Source: JAAOZP01 sp038848185
Lineage (GTDB): Archaea > Thermoproteota > EX4484-205 > JAAOZP01
NCBI GenBank assembly: GCA_038848185.1
Contig: JAWCNV010000017.1
Location: forward strand, 1 to 30,301
Direction of reading: 5' to 3'
DNA length: 30,301 nucleotides
Position 1 is the first letter of the stretch. Each line of letters opens with the position of its first letter. Below are positions 15,696 through 21,526 of this stretch, one piece after another. The position numbers were made by a program, and so were the translations under genes. Below the pieces are notes generated by a model. It was not told where the DNA came from. It ran no database searches and saw only the letters and a program-made list of their open reading frames with translations.

Positions 15696-16826
15696 ATGAT
15701 GTCGCTTACAACCGAGTTGAAGAGTTTTGCTGAGGAAGTTGGTTTTGACATCGCCAGAGTTACTTCTGCCGAGTCTTTTTCAGAGGCGGCGGATAGGATT
15801 AAGAAACAAATTCGGCTGGGCTTTAAGCCTATGGTAAGGGTTGAAGACATAGATGCGTATTGTAATCCGAGAAGCGTTCTTCCTGATGCTAAATCAATCT
15901 TGGTTGTGGCAGAATGTTATTTAGCCTCAGGTCCTGTTGACCTCAGTAAGCCCGGTGATCCCCATGGTAGGATTGCAAGATATACTTGGAGCAACTATTA
16001 CTATGATGTTAAAAAGAAGCTTAAAACTGTCGCGCGCTTCTTGAAGAAGAAGGTTGGAGCCGGTTTCCGGTTTAAATATTTCTCTAATGGACCATTGGCT
16101 GAGAAGCCCATGGCTGAAAGAGCAGGCGTGGGCTGGTATGGAAAACATGGAATAGTTGTAACAGAGAGGTTTGGGTCATGGATTGTTCTTGGGGAGCTTA
16201 TCACCAATGTTAAGCTTGAGGAGGATGAGCCGATTAAGGGGCTTTGTGGAGGTTGCCAAGCATGTGTGGAAGCCTGTCCGACGAAGGCATTGGTTAAACC
16301 ATACATCTTGGATGTGTCGAAATGCCTGCAATACGTGTCTAACCATCAGATGGTCATACCGGAGTATATGAGGGAACTCTGGGGTAACAGGTTGTACGGG
16401 TGCACGACATGTCAGGAAGCTTGCCCTATAAACAGGAGAGTAAAGCCAAAGGATTGGAGGCCAAGCTATGGATACATTGGGCCGAGTCTTTCGTTAGTGG
16501 AAATCTTGAGAATGAAAGACGATGAGTATCGCAGACGTTTTCACAGAAATCAGATTGGACACCAATGGGTCAGCTTCAGAGCCATTCAAAGAAATGCTGC
16601 AGTAGCTTTCGGAAACATCGGTGACCCGATAGATATTCCAGCATTATCTCAGACTTTAGAAAGTAACCGGAGCATAATTGTTAGGATGCATGCAGCATGG
16701 GCATTAGGGAAGATCGGAGGGCAAGAAGCCAAGCTTGCTCTGGAAAAAACCCTAAGGAGAAACCCTAGGCCAGAGGTTAAGAGAGAAATAGTGAACGCGA
16801 TAAGACGTCTAGAAGCTAATGTTTAG
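15696..16826 (+). CDS. QueG-like double [4Fe-4S] protein with HEAT-type C-terminus
   Basis: A 376-residue homolog of epoxyqueuosine reductase, a cobalamin and iron-sulfur enzyme of queuosine synthesis. The N-terminal cobalamin-binding domain ends with A-E-R-A-G-V-G-W-Y-G-K (140-150), a family hallmark. The ferredoxin-like domain has C184, C187, C190, C194 (C-G-G-C-Q-A-C then A-C-P) and C210, C236, C239, C243. Residues from about 295 form HEAT-like helical repeats (R-N-A-A-V-A-F-G-N-I-G, then H-A-A-W-A-L-G-K-I-G). The catalytic segment, usually D-[ST]-x-P or similar, reads S130-N-G-P-L-A-E-K here, so the recalled catalytic Asp is Ser. Archaea generally make archaeosine rather than queuosine, so the true substrate may differ. 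ATG 15696 is followed by a second ATG. Confidence 0.85.
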   Translation: MMSLTTELKSFAEEVGFDIARVTSAESFSEAADRIKKQIRLGFKPMVRVEDIDAYCNPRSVLPDAKSILVVAECYLASGPVDLSKPGDPHGRIARYTWSNYYYDVKKKLKTVARFLKKKVGAGFRFKYFSNGPLAEKPMAERAGVGWYGKHGIVVTERFGSWIVLGELITNVKLEEDEPIKGLCGGCQACVEACPTKALVKPYILDVSKCLQYVSNHQMVIPEYMRELWGNRLYGCTTCQEACPINRRVKPKDWRPSYGYIGPSLSLVEILRMKDDEYRRRFHRNQIGHQWVSFRAIQRNAAVAFGNIGDPIDIPALSQTLESNRSIIVRMHAAWALGKIGGQEAKLALEKTLRRNPRPEVKREIVNAIRRLEANV

Positions 16827-16859
16827 CAAGTTACGACTCGAAAATAGAAAATACTTATG

Positions 16860-16946
16860 TTAGTTAACCTCTCCGATCAACTGGAGTGATCTGCCTATTA
16901 ATAAGACAATTAATATTATTAAGAGCAGGAGAAGCGTGGGGAGCAC
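16860..16946 (-). CDS. Tiny hydrophobic ORF (28 residues), possible single-helix membrane peptide
   Basis: A GTG-started frame encodes 28 residues: a strongly hydrophobic L/I stretch (L-P-T-L-L-L-L-L-I-I-L-I-V-L-L-I-G) followed by a polar tail G-R-S-L-Q-L-I-G-E-V-N. A stop codon lies 9 bp upstream of the GTG. It begins 16 bp after the nucleotidyltransferase stop on the same strand, as the second gene of an operon might, and a weak GTGA element lies 8 bp before the start. One membrane helix with a polar tail is what a regulatory or scaffold microprotein would look like, but chance remains possible in AT-rich DNA. Confidence 0.4.
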   Translation of the reverse strand: MLPTLLLLLIILIVLLIGRSLQLIGEVN

Positions 16947-16962
16947 TTGTTTTCACGTATCC

Positions 16963-17670
16963 CTATAGCATGTCCTCTCTTTTTGCAAACTCTGATCTAA
17001 CGGTTTCAAGATCCTTCTGAGAATCCACAGAATACCAGAGAACATCTTTTTCGAAATAGTATTTCAATAATCCTTCTCTAGCCAGAATTGGAAAAACTGT
17101 TTTCTCAACATTTCCACGCTCAAATTCGAGAAATCTTTCTTTAAGTTTTTTACTTATCACGTAGATTCCTGCATTTATGTAATAAGGCAGCTCAGGCTTC
17201 TCCTCAAAACCAATAATCTTGTTTTCAGACAGGTTTACAATACCATAGGGTGATTTCAGTCTAGTTATAGCCATGCTCACAGTGTTCTCATCGGCATTCT
17301 TCAACATTTTTTCAATTTTGATGTCTGTCACAATATCCCCATTCATAACTAGGTAGAAATCTGCTTCAGCGTTTTTAAGCAGGTTATTTATTGCATACAG
17401 GGTTCCTCCTGGTTCATCTTCAATTAAATAGTGAATCTGCAAACCATTCCACTCATTTCCATATCTTTCTTTAATCTTTTCATGAAGATGTCCTGCAAGA
17501 AGATAGATGTCTGTAATTTCCACACGCTTCATCTGAATCAACTGTCTATCTAGAATGGTGTAATTTTTCTTTATCTCCAGCAGGGCTTTAGGCAGAGTGT
17601 TTGTCAACGGCCAAAGTCTTTTACCATATCCTCCGCACAATATTCCTCCAACAACTCTTATCCTGCTCAT
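16963..17670 (-). CDS. Sugar-1-phosphate nucleotidyltransferase (NDP-sugar pyrophosphorylase)
   Basis: A 235-residue Rossmann-type nucleotidyltransferase that makes an NDP-sugar from NTP and sugar 1-phosphate. The N-terminus shows G-G-I-L-C-G-G-Y-G-K-R-L-W-P-L-T and P-K-A-L-L-E-I, the pyrophosphorylase signature. E-D-E-P-G-G-T-L-Y-A contacts the base. N-G-D-I-V-T-D holds the metal-binding Asp. F-E-E-K-P and N-A-G-I-Y-V bind the sugar. It ends after the catalytic domain, with no left-handed beta-helix or isomerase domain, as in short mannose-1-phosphate guanylyltransferase-like proteins. ATG 17670 starts it. It follows GAPDH on the same strand after 156 bp containing a T tract, so it may be separately transcribed. 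Sugar and base identity are uncertain. Confidence 0.88.
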   Translation of the reverse strand: MSRIRVVGGILCGGYGKRLWPLTNTLPKALLEIKKNYTILDRQLIQMKRVEITDIYLLAGHLHEKIKERYGNEWNGLQIHYLIEDEPGGTLYAINNLLKNAEADFYLVMNGDIVTDIKIEKMLKNADENTVSMAITRLKSPYGIVNLSENKIIGFEEKPELPYYINAGIYVISKKLKERFLEFERGNVEKTVFPILAREGLLKYYFEKDVLWYSVDSQKDLETVRSEFAKREDML

Positions 17671-17780
17671 AGAGAGTATGTCTTAAATCTGGCTTAGAAG
17701 GTAATAAATGTTTTTGCAACAGACTTTTTCTTAGAGACCAATCAGCTTTGATGAGTGACAGGCCAGAGTCTCTTATGCTG

Positions 17781-17786
17781 AAAAAA
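17781..17786 (-). terminator. Poly-T tract downstream of GAPDH
   Basis: T6 on the minus strand, about 40 bp after the GAPDH stop, in T-rich sequence before the nucleotidyltransferase gene. Candidate archaeal terminator. Confidence 0.3.
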
Positions 17787-17826
17787 CAGAAGGCGGAAAA
17801 TCGTTATTTAGAAAGAGTTACTTGGT

Positions 17827-18951
17827 TTAACGCTTACCCATGAGTTTCACTAGGTCTACGAGCCTGCAGCTGAAACCCCACTCATTATCGTACCAGGAGA
17901 ATGTTTTCACGAAGTTTCCTTTTCCATCAGGCGGTATGACTCTTGTATCCAGTGCGGAGAATATTGATGAGTGCGGATTATGTAGGAAGTCGACTGAGAC
18001 TAGAGGCTCATCTACGTATTGTAATATTCCCTTGAGGTATGTTTCAGACGCCTCTTTGAAAGCATTGTTAATTTCCTGTATGGTAACCGCCTTTTCTAAT
18101 TCGCAGGTCAGATCTGTCAGGGAGACGTCTGGCACAGGCACTCTTAGAGCGATACCATCCATCTTGCCCTTAAGCTCTGGAATAACCTCGCCTATCGCTT
18201 TAGCTGCGNNNNNNNNNNNNNNNNNNNNNNNNNNNNNNNNNNNNNNNNNNNNNNNNNNNNNNNNNNNNNNNNNNNNNNNNNNNNNNNNNNNNNNNNNNNN
18301 NNNTGCGCCTGTTGTCGTAGGTATTATTGATAGTGCTGCTGCTCTCGCTCTTCTCAAATCCTTATGGACAAGGTCAAGTGTTCTTTGATCGTTAGTATAA
18401 GCGTGGATTGTTGTCATAAGTCCCCTGACTACTCCAAAGTTTTTCAGAAGAACCTTAAGCATGGGTGCAAGCGAGTTGGTGGTGCAGGAAGCCATTGAAA
18501 CTACATTGTGTTTATCAGGATCATATTTCTCATGGTTGACTCCAATGACTATGGTTATATCTGGATTTTTCGCTGGTGCGGATATGATTACTTTTCGTGC
18601 TCCTGCTTGAAGATGCTTGCTTGCGTTCTCCTTGTCTGTGAATAGGCCTGTGGATTCAATAACTATATCCACACCCATGTCCTTCCATGGGAGTAATGCA
18701 GGATCCTTCTGAGAAAGAACCTTTAGTGCCCTTCCATCGACTTTTATCACATTCTCACCTACTTCAACCCTGTTTTTTAATGGGCCATGAATAGAATCGT
18801 ATTTTAGGAGATGAGCATTTGTTTGCGTATCTGCGATATCATTTACCGCTACTACTTCAAAACTTTTACCGTATTCAGAATCTTCTAATGCCGCCCTGTA
18901 GAAGAGCCTGCCTATTCGACCAAACCCGTTTATACCAACTTTGATAGTCAT
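17827..18951 (-). CDS. gap: Class I (bacterial-type) glyceraldehyde-3-phosphate dehydrogenase (interrupted by N run)
   Basis: Phosphorylating GAPDH of the bacterial/eukaryotic class I. It starts M-T-I-K-V-G-I-N-G-F-G-R-I-G-R (NAD-binding loop). V-A-V-N-D gives the adenosine-ribose Asp, S-C-T-T-N-S holds the catalytic Cys, H-A-Y-T has the catalytic His, and the end W-Y-D-N-E-W-G-F-S is diagnostic. Most archaea have class II GAPDH, so this gene suggests transfer from bacteria. A 95-N run (18209-18303) splits the motif T-T-T-G-A / A-K-A-I-G-E-V, which is contiguous in the family. The flanks share C-G-C-A; merging them restores the motif and gives a 341-residue protein of normal length. The frame is open to 19059, but the extra residues are unlike GAPDH. 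A TATA-like box about 31 bp upstream supports ATG 18951. Confidence 0.95.
   Translation of the reverse strand: MTIKVGINGFGRIGRLFYRAALEDSEYGKSFEVVAVNDIADTQTNAHLLKYDSIHGPLKNRVEVGENVIKVDGRALKVLSQKDPALLPWKDMGVDIVIESTGLFTDKENASKHLQAGARKVIISAPAKNPDITIVIGVNHEKYDPDKHNVVSMASCTTNSLAPMLKVLLKNFGVVRGLMTTIHAYTNDQRTLDLVHKDLRRARAAALSIIPTTTGAXXXXXXXXXXXXXXXXXXXXXXXXXXXXXXXXAAKAIGEVIPELKGKMDGIALRVPVPDVSLTDLTCELEKAVTIQEINNAFKEASETYLKGILQYVDEPLVSVDFLHNPHSSIFSALDTRVIPPDGKGNFVKTFSWYDNEWGFSCRLVDLVKLMGKR
18209..18303. other. Assembly gap (95 Ns), probably a 4-bp overlap
   Basis: Ninety-five Ns within gap. In coding orientation the left flank ends GGCGCA and the right flank begins CGCAGCTAAAG. Overlapping the shared CGCA gives GGC-GCA-GCT-AAA, the expected G-A-A-K, with the frame preserved. 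The family has no insertion at this position. Confidence 0.85.
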
Positions 18952-18977
18952 TTTTCGGTAGAATGCCTTGCAGGGAT

Positions 18978-18987
18978 GTTTAAAAAC
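18978..18987 (-). promoter_or_regulatory. TATA-like box for gap
   Basis: The minus strand reads GTTTTTAAAC, centred about 31 bp upstream of ATG 18951. This supports a short or absent leader and argues against the longer N-terminal extension. Confidence 0.45.
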
Positions 18988-19125
18988 TTTAACCAATATA
19001 GTTAGAGTAATAGTAAGCGTTTCATCACCTACCGAGAGGAATTGCCATGGCTCAAGCAAATTCTTTATCTGAAGGCAAACGGTATTTACATCAAGGAACA
19101 GGTATTGGAAAAGATTAGGTGTTAA

Positions 19126-19139
19126 ACAGTCATTACTGT
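19126..19139. promoter_or_regulatory. Short inverted repeat, possible operator
   Basis: ACAGT-CATT-ACTGT dyad, about 12 bp before the AT box TTATATATTA (19151-19160). Operator-like position; no regulator assigned. Confidence 0.2.
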
Positions 19140-19174
19140 CTTTAGAACGGTTATATATTAATAATGGGTTTAAT

Positions 19175-19185
19175 GAACAATGTTC
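19175..19185. promoter_or_regulatory. Short inverted repeat near predicted initiation site
   Basis: GAACA-A-TGTTC, a perfect odd dyad about 25 bp after the AT box at 19151-19160. A repressor bound here would overlap initiation. Confidence 0.22.
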
Positions 19186-19228
19186 TTTACAATAGAAAGC
19201 GAAAGTATAAAGCCTAAATCAGCATCCA

Positions 19229-19240
19229 TTAAATATATAG
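19229..19240 (+). promoter_or_regulatory. TATA-like box for the glycosyltransferase
   Basis: TTAAATATATAG lies about 40 bp upstream of ATG 19275. This predicts a leader of about 15 nt, consistent with the GAGG Shine-Dalgarno element at 19265-19268, six bases before the ATG. Confidence 0.5.
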
Positions 19241-19274
19241 AGTTGAGCAGGTTAAAGGAGAACTGAGGCACGAA

Positions 19275-20381
19275 ATGAGAATCGCTTTTGTTTATGATGC
19301 GGTATACCCGTGGGTTAAAGGAGGGGTTGAAAGAAGAATATACGAGATTGGTAGGAGGCTTTCTCGTAATCACGAGGTTTATTGGCTTGGTTTAAAATGG
19401 TGGAGTGGCAAAGATATGGAGCTTGATGGGATTATCCTGCGGGGAGTAGGAGAAAAGAAGACACTATATGTTGATGGGAAACGCTCTATATGGGAAGCAA
19501 TATACTTCGGGTTAAAAACACTATCTGGTTTTAAAGACAGTTTTGATTTTATAGATGTTCAAGCGTTCCCCTATTTCTCCTGCTTTTCATCTAAAATCAA
19601 TTCGATAGTTAAGAAATCTGTTTTAGCAATAACTTGGCACGAATTCTGGTGTGATTACTGGTTTGAATACTTAGGTGCAAAAGGGTTTGTCGGATGGGCC
19701 GTAGAGAGAGCGGTATGCAAACTCACAAACAGGCATATTGCTGTCTCCAGAACAACGCAGAGAAGCTTAGAGAAGATAGGTGTGGATGCAGAAGTTATTC
19801 CAAATGGAATAGATTTTGAACGAATAAGAAGTATCGATAAAAGCAAGGAGGAGTCCGATGTTATTTTTGCAGGCAGGCTGATAAGAGAGAAAAACGTAGA
19901 TCTGCTTATAAGAGCGGTAAAACTTCTGAAAGACCATTTCCCAGACATTAAATGTGTAATAATAGGAGACGGACCGGAGAAAGAAGCATTGAAAAAACTT
20001 TCAGCAGGTTTGGGGTTAAACTCAAATATTGTTTTCAAAGGATTTTTGGAGAATCATGAGGAAGTCATCTCCTACATGAAGTCATCTAAAGTATTTGTCT
20101 TACCTTCGACAAGGGAAGGATTTGGTATAGTCGTATTAGAAGCAAATGCATGCGGTTTACCCGTTGTCACTGTTAAGCATTTCAGGAATGCTTCTTGCGA
20201 TTTAATAACAGACAACTTGAACGGATTCCTGTGTCTTCCCTCAGCAGAGGCAATTATGGAAAGCATCCTAATGGCCATGGAGAAAGATATGCGAAACGGG
20301 TGTTTTGAGAATGCGATGAATTATGATTGGAATAAAATCGTCAGTCTATATAAGCATTTTTTGGGAAAGGTATTGAAATAA
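19275..20381 (+). CDS. GT4-family (GT-B fold) glycosyltransferase
   Basis: Transfers a sugar from a nucleotide or polyprenyl donor, acting on the cytoplasmic side. A 368-residue protein. The N-terminal domain starts M-R-I-A-F-V-Y-D-A-V-Y-P and has the acceptor-loop K-G-G-V-E-R-R. The linker carries V-I-P-N-G-I-D. The donor domain has F-A-G-R-L-I-R-E-K-N-V-D and the E-x7-E motif in R-E-G-F-G-I-V-V-L-E-A-N-A-C-G-L-P-V-V. Length is normal for GT4, and there are no membrane helices. ATG 19275 has a GAGG element six bases upstream. With two nucleotidyltransferases and UppP in the window, a role in surface glycan or glycoprotein assembly is likely; the specific linkage is unknown. Confidence 0.92.
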   Translation: MRIAFVYDAVYPWVKGGVERRIYEIGRRLSRNHEVYWLGLKWWSGKDMELDGIILRGVGEKKTLYVDGKRSIWEAIYFGLKTLSGFKDSFDFIDVQAFPYFSCFSSKINSIVKKSVLAITWHEFWCDYWFEYLGAKGFVGWAVERAVCKLTNRHIAVSRTTQRSLEKIGVDAEVIPNGIDFERIRSIDKSKEESDVIFAGRLIREKNVDLLIRAVKLLKDHFPDIKCVIIGDGPEKEALKKLSAGLGLNSNIVFKGFLENHEEVISYMKSSKVFVLPSTREGFGIVVLEANACGLPVVTVKHFRNASCDLITDNLNGFLCLPSAEAIMESILMAMEKDMRNGCFENAMNYDWNKIVSLYKHFLGKVLK

Positions 20382-20393
20382 GTTTTTAGCGTT

Positions 20394-20816
20394 TTATTCG
20401 TTAGGTGGGCTAATACTCTTTAAAATCTTAGATACTGTGTTAGTGTTGAAATAGGGCTTGTGTTCACCATGAATCAGCATAGAATAAACTATGGGACCCA
20501 GCCCGTTTGAAATAATCCTGTTGAATGCTTTCCATGTTAAAACCGATACTGCAGACATCGTCTTCATGTCAACCATAAGAATCCTCCATTTTCTACAGAA
20601 CTTGGCTGCTGGCGTTGAAACCTCAATCCTCTTGAAGTATGTGGCCTTAGCATACATGCCTCGCCTAGACTTGATTCTTGCTCTAGATAATGCCACCACA
20701 CATATGAAATCCTTATTCTTAGGGTCTATCTTCCAATATTTGTCATGTTTAACAGCATTAATTAAGTCTTCTGCCTCTCTTCTCGTAAGTCCCCGAAATA
20801 TACTTTCCTTAAACAT
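20394..20816 (-). CDS. Unrecognised 140-residue basic protein
   Basis: I do not recognise this family. The protein is soluble and basic, starting F-K-E-S-I-F-R-G-L-T-R-R-E-A-E-D-L, which looks like an N-terminal helix. A central part is rich in Lys and Arg (S-R-A-R-I-K-S-R-R-G-M-Y-A-K). A hydrophobic C-terminal half contains G-L-G-P-I-V-Y-S-M-L-I-H-G and ends S-P-P-N-E. It has no membrane helix, signal peptide or metal-binding cysteine cluster. ATG 20816 is clear. It converges on the glycosyltransferase gene 12 bp away and lies downstream of the V4R regulator on the same strand (47-bp gap), so it may belong to that operon. Confidence 0.6.
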   Translation of the reverse strand: MFKESIFRGLTRREAEDLINAVKHDKYWKIDPKNKDFICVVALSRARIKSRRGMYAKATYFKRIEVSTPAAKFCRKWRILMVDMKTMSAVSVLTWKAFNRIISNGLGPIVYSMLIHGEHKPYFNTNTVSKILKSISPPNE

Positions 20817-20863
20817 AGGAAGTGCTAGTCCTTAATCCTTTTTCAGGCAAGCCACCGTACTTT

Positions 20864-21520
20864 TTATTTTTCTTCCTCAATCTTGAAGGAAAAAACGCAT
20901 ACACTATCTCCCTTTGCAATACATTGCTCTTTTATTAAGGAAATCTTGTTTGATTTAAAGACTTTATTCAGAAAGCCGTGAAAGATTCCTCTGAGAAACA
21001 TTTCTAGAGTCTCATGCAACGGATTCTCTTTAGGAAGGGGTGATTCAGTAAAAGATATTTTCCCTGAAGAAGAGTTGTTTGTCTCTATTGAAACCTTTCC
21101 TAATCCTTTTTCTTCGAAAATTTTTTGAAAAACCTTGAAAGCATCGTCCTTTTTCTCAACAGGCTCTTCTGCAGCAATGCTTTGGCCAATACCGAAGCCA
21201 GCGTAACTGAGAATTATGCCGGAACCGCTTCCGAAAACCCGGTTAACCTCCTGAGCTAATCCAATCAGATCAGACTTCTTTAAGATAATTTTCTTCTCTA
21301 CCTCCCTTAACGATTCCTTCGGAGGAAGAAGATTTAAAACATCTTCCCTCAGTTTCACACCGTAGCTTACAATTACCCCCTTATCCATCATCTCTCTAAT
21401 ACGTTTATCAACCTCTTCATTAGATATGCCGACAGAATAAGCGATGTCTTCGTATGAAGACCGTGGATTCGTGTTCAATACGGCAAGTATTTTTAGATCT
21501 ATTTCATCTGGTGTCGCCAA
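20864..21520 (-). CDS. HTH + V4R-domain transcriptional regulator
   Basis: A 218-residue one-component regulator. Residues 1-55 form an AsnC/Lrp-like winged helix (D-E-I-D-L-K-I-L-A-V-L-N, then S-Y-E-D-I-A-Y-S-V-G-I-S). Residues 85-215 match the V4R (4-vinyl reductase) ligand-binding fold, with F-L-R-G-I-F-H-G-F-L and the conserved end E-Q-C-I-A-K-G-D-S-V-C-V-F-S-F, including the paired cysteines. V4R domains bind small hydrophobic ligands or metals. TTG 21520 is preceded by a strong GGAGGG that overlaps the TAG of the TrmB-like gene, so the two are translationally coupled. No other start is possible before Met44. Confidence 0.82.
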   Translation of the reverse strand: MATPDEIDLKILAVLNTNPRSSYEDIAYSVGISNEEVDKRIREMMDKGVIVSYGVKLREDVLNLLPPKESLREVEKKIILKKSDLIGLAQEVNRVFGSGSGIILSYAGFGIGQSIAAEEPVEKKDDAFKVFQKIFEEKGLGKVSIETNNSSSGKISFTESPLPKENPLHETLEMFLRGIFHGFLNKVFKSNKISLIKEQCIAKGDSVCVFSFKIEEEK

Positions 21521-21526
21521 GGGTTT

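Larger units (their letters stand above)
18952..19274. other. 323-bp intergenic region between divergent gap and glycosyltransferase genes
   Basis: Holds the TATA-like box for gap at its left end and two AT boxes for the glycosyltransferase on the right (19151-19160 and 19229-19240). It also has two short dyads, ACAGT-N4-ACTGT (19126-19139) and GAACA-A-TGTTC (19175-19185). A 23-codon ATG frame (19047-19118) preceded by GAGAGGA is present but unsupported. No tRNA or other structured RNA was recognised. Confidence 0.6.

Noticed and set aside
17749..17781. Possible C/D-box sRNA (TGATGA then CTGA)
   Set aside because: The C box lacks the leading purine, only one C/D pair is visible, and no complementary guide target could be shown.
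18952..19059. 36-residue N-terminal extension of GAPDH
   Set aside because: The extension is not GAPDH-like, the canonical start M-T-I-K-V-G-I-N-G-F-G is at ATG 18951, and a TATA-like box lies within the extension.
19047..19118. 23-codon plus-strand ORF with GAGAGGA eight bases before its ATG
   Set aside because: Good ribosome-site look, but very short, polar, with no recognisable features or neighbour logic; chance occurrence is likely.
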